From NCBI GenBank assembly GCA_903831805.1, contig CAIKZD010000006.1, positions 1 through 50,757 on the forward strand: a stretch of DNA of 50,757 bases, read 5' to 3'. Position 1 is the first letter of the stretch. Each line of letters starts with the position of its first letter. The position numbers were made by a program, and so were the translations under genes. Positions 1 through 9,125 of this stretch are shown here, one piece after another. The notes beneath the pieces were generated by a model that had not been told where the DNA came from, ran no database searches, and worked only from the letters and a program-made list of their open reading frames with translations. Source of the DNA: an uncultured bacterium. GTDB taxonomy: Bacteria > Patescibacteriota > Minisyncoccia > Moranbacterales > UBA2206.

Positions 1-483
1 ATCATTGGTGATGGTAAGTTGAGGGGGCATGCCCAGATTAGCTTCAACATCAACACCCGAATCATTGATATTATAGATTGGTTGTGTGGAATGAATGTCC
101 TGCGTATCGAGCGGTGGATAGTTATTGTAAAAATAGCCCCATGACCAATAACTGCCCGTTCCAGAGTCCTCATAACAGGTGTTGGTGCCCCAACTCGTGT
201 AGCGATAAAAGGCGTTTCCCGCATGTCCAAGCTGTCCGTACGGATTGACCTTCAAAACATGCGGGTGCAGTCCTGAATCATAGTTATAGAAAAGAGTGAT
301 GTGATTATTTGGATCAACACCGACTTGCCAGGAAACCACGTCGGAATATGTCGTCCCTCCTATGGAGCGAGGGGTTGATAAGTCGTTCAATATGGATTGA
401 CATGGGTCGCTGGCAAAGGCAGATGTTGTAAAGCTAAAAAGTATGAAAAACAGAAATACAAAAATAAACCCTTTTATTTTCAT
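1..483 (-). CDS. Secreted protein of unknown function (5' part only)
   Basis: An open frame begins at ATG 483-481 and runs without a stop to the window edge, giving the first 161 residues. The N-terminus is a clear Sec signal peptide: a Lys pair, a long Phe/Leu/Ile core, and a likely cut after SAFA (about residue 24). The mature part is rich in Tyr, Asn, Gly and Trp and has two Cys, in keeping with an exported surface or periplasmic protein. I do not recognise the family. A Shine-Dalgarno AGGAG (plus-strand complement at 491-495) stands 7 nt before the ATG, which fixes the start. A strong promoter and an unusual leader lie upstream. Confidence 0.75.
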   Translation of the reverse strand, partial: MKIKGFIFVFLFFILFSFTTSAFASDPCQSILNDLSTPRSIGGTTYSDVVSWQVGVDPNNHITLFYNYDSGLHPHVLKVNPYGQLGHAGNAFYRYTSWGTNTCYEDSGTGSYWSWGYFYNNYPPLDTQDIHSTQPIYNINDSGVDVEANLGMPPQLTITND

Positions 484-540
484 CGCAAGACTCCTTTTCT
501 GAATTGACGTTCAAATCAATAGATTATCTACATTTTCAAT

Positions 541-573
541 CTAGTTTCCCACAAGCAAACGCCTCACCTCCTT
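541..573 (-). promoter_or_regulatory. Leader with perfect Shine-Dalgarno and 5-codon minicistron
   Basis: On the minus strand the 10-mer AAGGAGGTGA (573-564) is a full anti-SD match. Five nucleotides later a TTG (558-556) opens a 5-codon frame that stops at TAG 543-541. The element lies in the roughly 120-nt leader of the secreted-protein gene. It could be a leader peptide or a ribosome standby site. Seen: the SD and the mini-frame. Inferred: any regulatory role. Confidence 0.35.
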
Positions 574-609
574 TTTTATGTTGAGTTTTATTGTTTAAGA
601 ACTGCTGGG

Positions 610-638
610 AGTATGCTAGGGGGGGCGGAAGTTGTCAA
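610..638 (-). promoter_or_regulatory. Sigma70-type promoter for the secreted-protein gene
   Basis: The minus strand reads TTGACA (638-633), a 17-bp spacer, then CATACT (615-610). This predicts a transcript start near 603 and a leader of about 120 nt. Confidence 0.65.
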
Positions 639-761
639 GGAGAAGAAGATTTGTTAAAAAAGTTATAACGAAAAAAGTTTATTTTTCAAGTCGAGTTTCG
701 CGACCAGTATAATGATTTTTCCTTATGCAAATATACTAAATATCGTCCCAAAACCCTACTC

Positions 762-790
762 TTTACAAAACCGAAATTTTCCTGTAAAAT
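762..790 (+). promoter_or_regulatory. uvrA promoter
   Basis: TTTACA (762-767), a 17-bp spacer ending in TG, and TAAAAT (785-790). Predicted start near 797, so a leader of about 27 nt. I see no obvious SOS-box palindrome in this region, so LexA control is not supported here. Confidence 0.65.
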
Positions 791-823
791 CGTTAATCAG
801 TATAACACTTCTTCAAAAATCCA

Positions 824-3679
824 ATGCCAAAATCCAAATCAACTACCACGAAGCTGCCTAAAGCGACCGTGGGGCAAGCCTCAGTCAAAGTTAAGCGGGA
901 CAAAATCAAAATTTTTGGGGCGCGGGTGAATAATTTGAAAAACATCAGTTTGGAAATTCCGCGGGATAAATTGGTGGTGGTGACAGGACTTTCCGGTTCG
1001 GGAAAATCCTCTTTGGCCTTTGACGTGGTGCACGCGGAAGGCAACCGGCGCTATTTGGAAAGCATGTCCAGTTATGTACGGCATTTTCTGGAAATTTCCG
1101 GCAAGCCGGACGTGGACAAAATTGAGAACCTTAGTCCGACCATTTCCATTGACCAAAAAAGCATTAGCAAGAGCCCGCGTTCGACGGTCGGGACGATTAC
1201 GGAAATCTATGATTATTTACGGGTGATGTTCGCTAAGATCGGCACGCCCTATTGTCCGCATTGCCGCTTGCCGATGACGCAAAAAAGCAACTCTGAAATT
1301 CTAGAAGAAATTTTTGAGTTGCCGGATAATACTCAACTTGGCATTCTGGCGCGCCTGCGCGAAGAAGGCAAAGACACGCAACAAATTTTGAAAAACATCA
1401 GTCAATTGGGTTATGCCCGGGCGCGGATCAATGGCAAGATCATGTTGATTGCGGACGCGCTGGTTTCCTCGGAAGATTTTTTGGCGGAAAGTATCGAAAT
1501 CGTGGTAGACCGCATCACTTTGAAAACGAAAGCCCCCGACCGGGAAAGAATTCTGGATTCCATTGAAACTGCTTTCCGTTTGGGCAAAGGTTTTATGGCG
1601 ATCAGCATCGATAATGTCGAGAGTCACATTTACAACCAAGATTTTGTGTGCAGCAATTGCTATTTCAAGATTCCGGAAATCACTCCGAAGCATTTTTCTT
1701 TCAATAGTCCGGAAGGGGCGTGCGAACATTGCTCGGGCCTGGGCGTGGTGCGGGAGGTGGACGCGGAGCTGATCATTCCGAACCGTAATTTGTCTTTGGC
1801 GGAAGGCGCTATTTTGCCACTATCCAAATCAGGCGGACGGACCGGCGGGACGAGCAACTATCTGTATAAATTGGAAGAAATCGGTAAGAAAAAAGGCTTT
1901 TCCATTCATGACCCGATCAAGCGCTTAAGTGAAAAAAATTTAGAGATTGTTCTTTATGGCCTCAAAAACGAACATCAGGAAGCCTCCTTTGCCGGCGTAG
2001 TGGATATCATCAAAAAGAAATATAATGAATCCACTTCCGTCACTTTCAGGAAAGAAATTGAAAAGTATATGTTGGAAAAAATTTGCGCTGAATGTGAAGG
2101 GAAAAGAATCAAAAAGGAATACGCGGCGGTTTTGATTTTGGGCCGGTCCATTGCAGATATTGTCAGGCTGGACGTGGAAGCCTTCTTGGCATTTTTGAAA
2201 GACTTTGAAAATTGGCCGCTGGCGAATGTTAAAGTCGAAACGGTCCGGCCCTTGATCAAAGAGATGGTGCAAAAAGCGGCCGCACTTAAAAATGTCGGTT
2301 TGGAATATTTGGAAATTTTTCGCGGAGCTGAATCATTGTCCGGCGGGGAAGGGCAACGCATCCGCTTGGCCACCCAGATCGGTTCGGAATTGTCCGGCAT
2401 CATTTATGTCTTGGACGAACCGTCAGTGGGCTTGCATAGCCGCGACACTAAAAAATTGATTGAGACCATGAAATTCTTGCGGGACAACGGCAACTCTTTG
2501 GTGGTGGTGGAACATGATCGCGATATTATTGAAAACGCCGATTGGATCATTGATATGGGACCGGGGGCGGGGATGGCCGGCGGGGAAGTCATTTTTGAAG
2601 GCGATATCCAAAAATTGAAAAAATCCAAAACTTCGACCGCCAGATTTTTGTCCGGGCAAGAAAAAATCTCGGCGCGAAAAAAACCGCGACCGGGCGCGAA
2701 GAAATATATCGAAATTTTGGGCGCAGAAGAACATAATTTGAAAAACATCGATGTGGCAATTCCACTGGAAAGATTCGTGTCCATTACCGGCGTTTCCGGC
2801 TCGGGCAAATCAACTCTAGTCTCGGATATTCTGGCCGTCGCTTTGTCGCGCCATTTTTTCCGTGCCAAAGCCGAAGCGGGAAAGCATAAAAAAATCAGCG
2901 GCCTCAACTTGATTGACAAAGTGATTAACGTGGATCAGTCGCCGATTGGGCGTACGCCTAGATCAAACGCGGCCACTTATACTGGCGTTTTTTCCCATAT
3001 CCGGGAACTTTTTGCAGTGACCGAGGAAGCCAAGAATCGCGGTTATGACGCCAGCCGTTTCAGTTTCAACATGAAGGGCGGGCGCTGCGAAAGTTGTCAG
3101 GGCGATGGCACGAAAAAAATTGAAATGTATCTTTTGCCGGATATGTATGTCAAATGCGAAGCGTGTAATGGGATGCGCTACAATCAAAAAACGTTGGATA
3201 TTGAATATCAAGGCGTGAATATTTCCGCGGTGTTGGATATGAGCGTATCCTATGCGCTCCGGTTTTTCCATAAGACGCCGCTCGTGGTGGAAAAATTGCG
3301 CACTTTGGAAGAAGTGGGCTTGGGCTATCTGAAGCTCGGACAAAGTGCGACCAATCTGTCCGGCGGGGAAGCTCAACGCATCAAGTTGGCCGCCGAACTG
3401 GCGCGCAAATCTACCGGCCGGACTTTGTATATTTTGGACGAACCGACTATTGGATTGCATTTCGAAGATGTGCGCAAGCTCTTAATGATTCTGGATGCGT
3501 TGGTGGAGAAAGGCAATTCGGTTGTGGTGGTGGAACATAACACGGACGTGATCGGTTACAGCGATTGGGTGATTGATCTGGGCCCGGAAGGCGGTCAAGG
3601 CGGAGGCGAAGTCGTCTATGCCGGCGTGCCGGCGGGCTTGAAAAAATGTAAACGAAGTTGGACAGGGAAATATTTATAA
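824..3679 (+). CDS. uvrA: Excinuclease ABC subunit A (UvrA)
   Basis: UvrA is the damage-sensing ATPase of nucleotide excision repair; it loads UvrB onto distorted DNA. The 951 residues match the family length. Two ABC modules are visible: Walker A GLSGSGKS at residues 55-62 and GVSGSGKST in the second half, each with its LSGGE(G/A)QRI signature and a LDEP Walker B. Zinc-binding CxxC pairs occur in the order CPHC, CSNC/CEHC (insertion region) and CESC/CEAC (C-terminal zinc module). The first 25 residues form a Lys/Thr-rich extension before the usual start of the fold. The start ATG lies just after the promoter. The gene stands alone; the next gene begins 5 bp after its stop and may be co-transcribed. 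Confidence 0.97.
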   Translation: MPKSKSTTTKLPKATVGQASVKVKRDKIKIFGARVNNLKNISLEIPRDKLVVVTGLSGSGKSSLAFDVVHAEGNRRYLESMSSYVRHFLEISGKPDVDKIENLSPTISIDQKSISKSPRSTVGTITEIYDYLRVMFAKIGTPYCPHCRLPMTQKSNSEILEEIFELPDNTQLGILARLREEGKDTQQILKNISQLGYARARINGKIMLIADALVSSEDFLAESIEIVVDRITLKTKAPDRERILDSIETAFRLGKGFMAISIDNVESHIYNQDFVCSNCYFKIPEITPKHFSFNSPEGACEHCSGLGVVREVDAELIIPNRNLSLAEGAILPLSKSGGRTGGTSNYLYKLEEIGKKKGFSIHDPIKRLSEKNLEIVLYGLKNEHQEASFAGVVDIIKKKYNESTSVTFRKEIEKYMLEKICAECEGKRIKKEYAAVLILGRSIADIVRLDVEAFLAFLKDFENWPLANVKVETVRPLIKEMVQKAAALKNVGLEYLEIFRGAESLSGGEGQRIRLATQIGSELSGIIYVLDEPSVGLHSRDTKKLIETMKFLRDNGNSLVVVEHDRDIIENADWIIDMGPGAGMAGGEVIFEGDIQKLKKSKTSTARFLSGQEKISARKKPRPGAKKYIEILGAEEHNLKNIDVAIPLERFVSITGVSGSGKSTLVSDILAVALSRHFFRAKAEAGKHKKISGLNLIDKVINVDQSPIGRTPRSNAATYTGVFSHIRELFAVTEEAKNRGYDASRFSFNMKGGRCESCQGDGTKKIEMYLLPDMYVKCEACNGMRYNQKTLDIEYQGVNISAVLDMSVSYALRFFHKTPLVVEKLRTLEEVGLGYLKLGQSATNLSGGEAQRIKLAAELARKSTGRTLYILDEPTIGLHFEDVRKLLMILDALVEKGNSVVVVEHNTDVIGYSDWVIDLGPEGGQGGGEVVYAGVPAGLKKCKRSWTGKYL

Positions 3680-3684
3680 AAATT

Positions 3685-4626
3685 ATGCCAGGCAATTTGC
3701 ATAAAAATATCCTATCTACCCTCGTCTACTACGACATTCTGGATTATCCATTGACGGCTTTTGAAGTTTGGAAATATCTGGGCGCAGCGCCTGGCCATGG
3801 AGAAAAAGAAAATAGAGTTAGACTGAGGGAGATCATGCAAGAACTGGCGAGCGAAGAATTGAAGAAAAAAGTGGAGCACTATCGCGGCTTCTATTTTTTG
3901 CGCGGACGAAAAGAACTGGTTGAAAAAAGGTTGAAAAACAACAAATTGTCCGAACAAAAATTTAAGATTATAAAAAGAGTGGTTTTTTGGTTGCGGTTTT
4001 TGCCGTATGTGCGGATGGTGGCCATCACCGGCACGGTAGCCATGAAAAACGCCGGCCGGAAGAGCGATCTGGATCTTTTGATCGTGCTCAAGCATGGTCG
4101 GATCTTCCTCGGAAGAACATTGGTGACAGGATTGGTGCATCTTATGGGCAAAAGACGACATGGAAGGCATATTGCTGATCGGATATGCTTAAATTGTTTT
4201 TTGACTGACGAATCGCTGGAAAGCCGTTTGCAAGATCTTTTTTCCGCTTCGGAATATTTTTTCACCGTGCCCCTGACCGGGCGCAGCACTTTCTCAAAAT
4301 TTCAGAATAAGAACGAGTGGATAGGAAAATTTAAGATCAATTTTTCCCCAGAGAATATCCTTAATTTGAAAGCCTTTCCGGACAAAGGATGGGCAATCCG
4401 GATAAGGAACAGTTTGGAAAAATTTTTTGATTTGAACAGCTTCAACTTGTTGGAGAAAAAATTGGGCGAGTGGCAAATTGGACGGATTGCCAAGGACCCG
4501 CGTACCAAAGAAAAGGGCAGTATTATTATGGCTGACGGCGAAGCTTTGATATTTTTCCATCACGCCCACAGCTTGGCAATGGAAAGAATGCTGCAAAAAA
4601 AGTTAAATGAAGGCATTTTTGATTGA
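3685..4626 (+). CDS. Nucleotidyltransferase-like protein
   Basis: This 313-residue protein has a probable winged-helix N-terminus (roughly residues 1-90). It is followed by a DNA polymerase beta-type nucleotidyltransferase signature, GTVAMKNAGRKSDLDLLIVL, where SDLDL supplies the metal-binding aspartates. Family knowledge suggests nucleotide transfer to an unidentified acceptor, in the style of MNT/aminoglycoside enzymes; the substrate cannot be read from the sequence. The initial GT/GS pair is GT here rather than the usual GS, so activity should not be assumed. I chose ATG 3685. A TTG at 3658 would overlap the end of uvrA. The gene is probably read through from uvrA and ends before a strong terminator. 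Confidence 0.7.
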   Translation: MPGNLHKNILSTLVYYDILDYPLTAFEVWKYLGAAPGHGEKENRVRLREIMQELASEELKKKVEHYRGFYFLRGRKELVEKRLKNNKLSEQKFKIIKRVVFWLRFLPYVRMVAITGTVAMKNAGRKSDLDLLIVLKHGRIFLGRTLVTGLVHLMGKRRHGRHIADRICLNCFLTDESLESRLQDLFSASEYFFTVPLTGRSTFSKFQNKNEWIGKFKINFSPENILNLKAFPDKGWAIRIRNSLEKFFDLNSFNLLEKKLGEWQIGRIAKDPRTKEKGSIIMADGEALIFFHHAHSLAMERMLQKKLNEGIFD

Positions 4627-4684
4627 GGAATGAGCCGTTTCTCCGCGCGAAGATAATCTCAGGCCGAAAAAGAAAAATAAAATT

Positions 4685-4719
4685 GTAGAGACGCCCCGAC
4701 GGGGCATCTCTACTTTTTT
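4685..4719 (+). terminator. Rho-independent terminator (GTAGAGACG-type palindrome)
   Basis: A near-perfect 13-bp stem (4685-4697 with 4701-4713, one mismatch) with a 3-nt loop, followed by T6. The stem starts GTAGAG, as do two other palindromes in the window. Confidence 0.75.
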
Positions 4720-4735
4720 ATATTTATTTTTGTGG

Positions 4736-4741
4736 TATAAT
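4736..4741 (+). promoter_or_regulatory. Extended -10 box before the sensor kinase
   Basis: TGTGG then TATAAT; the -35 position holds only a T tract. The same TGTGGTATAAT block appears before the genes at 44454 and 49407, so it looks like a recurrent extended -10 promoter. Confidence 0.55.
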
Positions 4742-4772
4742 AAAAATAAGATAAAAAACAAAAATTCACAAA

Positions 4773-5714
4773 ATGATAATCATCAATGATTTCAATTTAA
4801 GGAAGCAAGCGGATGAGTTGGGCATCAAGGTCTGGCAAACTCCCGGGTTCCTTTTTATTGTTATGGGGTTTGTGTCGGTGGTCATTATGACGGCGACCTA
4901 CTTCATCTCGGCGTATTATGATAACCCGCAGGTCTTGGTCATTTCGGAATGTTTAGTGGTGGTCGTGGTGCTGATTGTGGGAACTTCCATCAGTCGCTTT
5001 GTCGGGCAGATGGCTAATTTGAACCGGATGAAAAGTGAATTTGTCGCTGTGGCTTCCCATCAGTTACGCACCCCGCTATCGGCCATTCGCTGGGAAACAG
5101 AACTTCTGCTCACTAAGTTGAAAAAAGGCATGAACAAAAAACAAGTCGAGAAGATGAAAAACATTTCCCAGCTTAGCCTAAAAATGACCCGGCTAGTGAA
5201 TGATCTTTTGGACGTAGCCAGGATTGATCAGGATAAATTAATCCTCAGGAAGCAGGATTTTGATTTAGCCAAATTGACGCAGGATATGTTGGATGAAAGT
5301 GTAGTGGCTTATGAATCACGGCACATTACTGTCAGTTCTAATATCGAAAAAGATCTGCCGGAAGTTTGCGGTGACGTAGAAAAGATAAAATTAGTCTTGG
5401 ACAACCTGATCGGGAATGCCTTCAAATATACGACTAGCGGCGGTCGGATCCATGTCGGTCTTGCTCGGAGGAACAAAGATATGATATTCGAAGTGGATGA
5501 TAATGGCGTGGGGATTCCGGAAGAGCAGGTGGGTCGGGTGTTTGAAAAATTTTTCCGCAGTGACAACGCTAGCAAATATCAGACCGAAGGCACGGGTCTC
5601 GGGCTGTATATTTCCAAAAATGTTGTGGAACAATTGGGTGGACGGATTTGGTTTCAATCTATTGAAAACGTGGGTTCCAAATTCAGTTTCTCTCTGCCGA
5701 TTGCAAAAAAATAA
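4773..5714 (+). CDS. Membrane sensor histidine kinase
   Basis: A 313-residue kinase with two N-terminal membrane segments (about residues 24-45 and 55-75) and almost no extracytoplasmic domain between them, so it probably senses within or near the membrane. The dimerisation box SHQLRTPLS carries the phospho-accepting His96. The ATPase part has the N box DNLIGNAFKYT, G1 DNGVGIP, and G2 GTGLGLYIS. It starts right after an extended -10 promoter. A receiver-only regulator follows after 30 bp and then the pilus genes. The natural reading is a two-component pair that controls pilus assembly or its own operon (inference from position). Confidence 0.93.
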   Translation: MIIINDFNLRKQADELGIKVWQTPGFLFIVMGFVSVVIMTATYFISAYYDNPQVLVISECLVVVVVLIVGTSISRFVGQMANLNRMKSEFVAVASHQLRTPLSAIRWETELLLTKLKKGMNKKQVEKMKNISQLSLKMTRLVNDLLDVARIDQDKLILRKQDFDLAKLTQDMLDESVVAYESRHITVSSNIEKDLPEVCGDVEKIKLVLDNLIGNAFKYTTSGGRIHVGLARRNKDMIFEVDDNGVGIPEEQVGRVFEKFFRSDNASKYQTEGTGLGLYISKNVVEQLGGRIWFQSIENVGSKFSFSLPIAKK

Positions 5715-5744
5715 AGTTGTTTAAAACAGTTTAATTTAAAAAAT

Positions 5745-6116
5745 ATGACAAAAAAAATCCTTCTCATTGAAGATGAAGAAGCATTGCAACAAACGATGGC
5801 TGAATATCTGACGGATGAAAAGTTCGAAGTGCTTGGCGCCATGGACGGACAAATCGGGCTCACGCTAGCCCAGACTAAGTCGCCGGATCTTATTCTTCTG
5901 GATATCGTCTTGCCTAAAATGGATGGCTTTGCCGTCTTGGAAGAGATAAAAAAAGACGAAAAGACTAAAAACATTCCAGTGATTCTCCTAACCAATCTGG
6001 AGAGTATGGAAAATATCCAAAGGGCTTTTGAAAAAGGCGCCGTGGCCTATTTGATCAAGGCAGATTTCAAACTGGAAGATGTGGTTAAAAAAATAAAAGA
6101 AATCTTGAAGATGTAA
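5745..6116 (+). CDS. Receiver-only response regulator (CheY-like)
   Basis: This 123-residue single-domain receiver has the acidic pair at Glu9-Asp10, phospho-Asp53 in LILLDIVLPKMDG, the Thr of VILLTN and the conserved Lys near residue 105. There is no output domain, so it must act by protein contact, as CheY does, or pass phosphate on. It lies between the kinase at 4773 and pilB, 7 bp before the pilB start. This makes the pilus extension ATPase or another pilus protein a plausible partner. No Shine-Dalgarno is visible before its ATG. Confidence 0.93.
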   Translation: MTKKILLIEDEEALQQTMAEYLTDEKFEVLGAMDGQIGLTLAQTKSPDLILLDIVLPKMDGFAVLEEIKKDEKTKNIPVILLTNLESMENIQRAFEKGAVAYLIKADFKLEDVVKKIKEILKM

Positions 6117-6123
6117 CCGGATT

Positions 6124-7872
6124 ATGCGCGTTGAAAATAAACAACTGAAAGAATTTATTTTAGATTCCAAAAAGGTAGACCCGGATAAGCTCGCAGTAGC
6201 CTTCGAAGCGGCGGAAGAAAGTGGAAAAAAATTGGGCGATATCCTTTTGGAAGAAAAATTGATCGAAGCGGAAGAGCTGCGAAAGCTTTATGCGTATATT
6301 TTAGGCATCCCTTTTGTGGATATCTCCAAGGATGCGGTGCCAGCGGAAATTCTCCAGATTGTGCCTGAACCAATCGCGAAAAAATATAAAGTCGTGGCTT
6401 TTGAAAAGATCGGTCAGGAACTGAAAGTGGCGATGCTCAATCCGGAAGATATCCAGACAGTCGACTTTATTCGTAAAAAAACCGGACTGAAGATCATCCC
6501 TTGTCTCACGACCGAAGAGGGTATCGAAGTGGTGCTTAAGCTATATAGCAAAAGTTTGAAGGCGGAATTCGGTGATATGATTGAAAAAAATTCCGCCGCC
6601 GTGTCGGAAGAAAAATCCGCCGATAGTTTGGAGGAAATCGCGCAGGGCTTGCCAATCATCAGGATTGTCGACACTTTGATAAAGCATGCTATCTTGCAAG
6701 GAGCGAGCGATATCCACATCGAGCCGGACGAGAAGGAAGTGCGGGTGAGATATCGCATTGATGGCATTTTGCACGAAGCGATGACCCTGCCGAAACAAGT
6801 GAGTGATGGCATCATTGCGCGGATAAAAGTGCTGTCGAATCTGAAGCTGGACGAACATCGCATTCCGCAGGACGGCCGCTTTAAGATTGAGAAAGAGGAT
6901 ATAAAAATTTCTTTTCGTGTTAGTATCTTGCCGATCTTTGACGGAGAAAAAATAGTTATGCGTCTGTTGAATGAAAACTCCAAAGGTTTGACGCTGGAGA
7001 AGATGGGGCTGGTGGGAGAAGGTTTAGAAATCATCCATCGCGAAATCAAACGGCCCAATGGCATGATCCTAGTGACCGGTCCGACCGGCAGCGGAAAAAC
7101 CACCACACTCTATACTGTGATGGATATTTTGAACACGCCTGATGTGAACATCAGTACCGTAGAAGATCCGGTAGAATATCGGATGAGCCGCATCAATCAG
7201 ACACAAGTCCATCCCAAGGTGGGGCTGACTTTTGCGGCGGGCTTGCGCTCCCTTTTGCGCCAAGACCCGGATATCATTATGGTGGGAGAAATCCGTGATA
7301 ACGAAACGATGGAAATGGCTGTGCAAGCCGCCATGACGGGTCATCTGGTTTTGTCCACTCTCCACACCAATAGCGCCGCCGGCACGCTGCCTCGGCTCAT
7401 TGATATGGGCGCTGAACCTTTTCTGGTGGCTTCGACGGTGAATGTGATTATCGCGCAACGGCTGGTGCGTAAGCTTTGCGCCGATTGCCGCAAAGAACAT
7501 AAGCTGGAAGAGGAAGAATATAAGACGTTGCAAGACAATTACAATATGGAAGAGATTTTGGAAGTGCTCAAGAAAAATGCCGGTATGAAAGAGTGGTTAA
7601 AAGCGGCTGATACCTGGCAGGATATAACTTTCTACAAGGCCGCCGGGTGCGAACATTGTAACCAGGAAGGCTATCATGGCAGGAACGGAATTTTCGAAAT
7701 TTTGGAAGTGACTGAAATCATCAAGAAGATGATTTCCCAGAAAGCGGATGCGACCGAAATTGAAAAAAAAGCCAAGGAAGATGGCATGCTGACGATGATT
7801 GAAGATGGTTTTTCAAAAGCCATCACGGGCATCACATCCATTGAAGAAATATTAAGAGTAACTAAGGAATAA
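6124..7872 (+). CDS. pilB: Type IV pilus extension ATPase PilB
   Basis: PilB hydrolyses ATP in the cytoplasm to drive pilin polymerisation. The 582 residues show an N-terminal MshEN/GspE-N region (about 1-150), then Walker A GPTGSGKTTT near residue 319. The Asp box and Walker B region PDIIMVGEIRD and the His box LSTLHTN follow. A C-terminal zinc site is formed by CADC and CEHC with the GYHGR motif typical of PilB/GspE. ATG 6124 lies 7 bp after the regulator stop, and pilC begins 3 bp after pilB. It heads an assembly operon that continues to 15400. No PilT retraction ATPase is seen in the window. Confidence 0.97.
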   Translation: MRVENKQLKEFILDSKKVDPDKLAVAFEAAEESGKKLGDILLEEKLIEAEELRKLYAYILGIPFVDISKDAVPAEILQIVPEPIAKKYKVVAFEKIGQELKVAMLNPEDIQTVDFIRKKTGLKIIPCLTTEEGIEVVLKLYSKSLKAEFGDMIEKNSAAVSEEKSADSLEEIAQGLPIIRIVDTLIKHAILQGASDIHIEPDEKEVRVRYRIDGILHEAMTLPKQVSDGIIARIKVLSNLKLDEHRIPQDGRFKIEKEDIKISFRVSILPIFDGEKIVMRLLNENSKGLTLEKMGLVGEGLEIIHREIKRPNGMILVTGPTGSGKTTTLYTVMDILNTPDVNISTVEDPVEYRMSRINQTQVHPKVGLTFAAGLRSLLRQDPDIIMVGEIRDNETMEMAVQAAMTGHLVLSTLHTNSAAGTLPRLIDMGAEPFLVASTVNVIIAQRLVRKLCADCRKEHKLEEEEYKTLQDNYNMEEILEVLKKNAGMKEWLKAADTWQDITFYKAAGCEHCNQEGYHGRNGIFEILEVTEIIKKMISQKADATEIEKKAKEDGMLTMIEDGFSKAITGITSIEEILRVTKE

Positions 7873-7875
7873 TTT

Positions 7876-9096
7876 ATGCGCATATTTTATACCGCGAAAA
7901 ATTTTGAGGGCAAAGTTAAATCAGAAGAAGTGGATGTGCGGAATGAGCGTGAATTGGCGGCGCAGTTGCGGGCTGAAGGCTATGTCATGACTTCGGTGGA
8001 AGAATTGAAAAGTGAAGCGGATGGCGGCAAGGATATCAAATTTATGAACCGCTTTATCAGAATCTCTTTGACTGACAAATTGATGTTCACGCGCAATTTG
8101 AGTGTCATGATTTCTTCCGGCTTGCCGCTGTCCAAGGCCGTTCGAAATATTGCGGCTCAGACGCAAAAGAAAAAATTTGCCGCTATTTTGAATCAGATCT
8201 GCGAAGGCATCCAAGCCGGCGGCGCCTTTGCCGATGGCTTGGCCAAATATCCGGGGATTTTTGATGAGCTTTTTGTTAATATGATACGCGTAGGAGAGAC
8301 TAGTGGGGGATTGGAAGAAGTGCTGGATATTTTGGCCATACAGCTGGAGAAAGAACATGAGCTGATGAGTAAAGTGAAAGGAGCGATGACATATCCGGCA
8401 GTCATCGTGGTGGCTATGATGGGCATTGCCGTTTTGATGTTGACATATATCTTGCCAAAAATGATGAGCGTTTTCACGGACATGCATGTTGAACTGCCGG
8501 CTTCTACTAGGTTTATCATTTTTTTGAGCGATTCTTTGCGCCAACATGGCATCCTAGTGACGGCGGGCGGAGTCACTCTGATTGTGGCTATAAAATTATT
8601 TATAATGACTGCCTCTGGGAAAAAGACGCTCAGTTTTATGACGGTCAATCTGCCGGTGGTCAAGAAAATTGTGATTAAAGTGAATTGTTCCCGGTTCTCC
8701 AGAATATATAGCTCATTACTCAAGAGCGGCGTGTCCTCTGTTGAATCTCTTAATATTATTTCTCGTACGCTCACCAACTACTATTACCGTCGCGCTATTG
8801 AAGACGGGGTGGAGCAGATCCAAAAAGGCATCCCACTGAGTGAGATCATCGCCAAGTATCCTAAAATTTTTCCTATCTTAACTGTCCAGATGATCCAAGT
8901 GGGTGAAGAAACCGGCAAGACGGAAATGGTGCTTTTGAAATTGGCGGAATTCTATGAAGGCGAAGTCGATCAACTGTCCAAAAACATGTCTTCCATCATT
9001 GAGCCGGTGCTGATGATTTTCATCGGTTCAGCCGTCGGCTTCTTCGCTGTCTCAATGCTGCAACCAATGTATTCCATTATGGATTCGATAAAATAG
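7876..9096 (+). CDS. pilC: Type IV pilus inner-membrane platform protein PilC
   Basis: PilC is the inner-membrane platform on which PilB turns and from which pilins are extruded. The 406 residues contain the two duplicated GspF domains, each starting with a stretch like FTRNLSVMISSGLPLSKA or CSRFSRIYSSLLKSGVSSVE. Membrane segments lie near residues 170-195, 220-240 and at the C-terminal end. Length and order match the family. An SD-like AAGGAAT stands before ATG 7876, overlapping the end of pilB, so the two are translationally close. Confidence 0.96.
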   Translation: MRIFYTAKNFEGKVKSEEVDVRNERELAAQLRAEGYVMTSVEELKSEADGGKDIKFMNRFIRISLTDKLMFTRNLSVMISSGLPLSKAVRNIAAQTQKKKFAAILNQICEGIQAGGAFADGLAKYPGIFDELFVNMIRVGETSGGLEEVLDILAIQLEKEHELMSKVKGAMTYPAVIVVAMMGIAVLMLTYILPKMMSVFTDMHVELPASTRFIIFLSDSLRQHGILVTAGGVTLIVAIKLFIMTASGKKTLSFMTVNLPVVKKIVIKVNCSRFSRIYSSLLKSGVSSVESLNIISRTLTNYYYRRAIEDGVEQIQKGIPLSEIIAKYPKIFPILTVQMIQVGEETGKTEMVLLKLAEFYEGEVDQLSKNMSSIIEPVLMIFIGSAVGFFAVSMLQPMYSIMDSIK

Positions 9097-9125
9097 GGGA
9101 GTGGCGTGAAATTTTAATACTAAAA

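Noticed and set aside
4621-4626. TGA as Gly (code 25) as in Gracilibacteria
   Set aside because: TGA ends several well-defined genes at their expected lengths (for example at 4626 and the tsaD stop), so the standard bacterial code fits.
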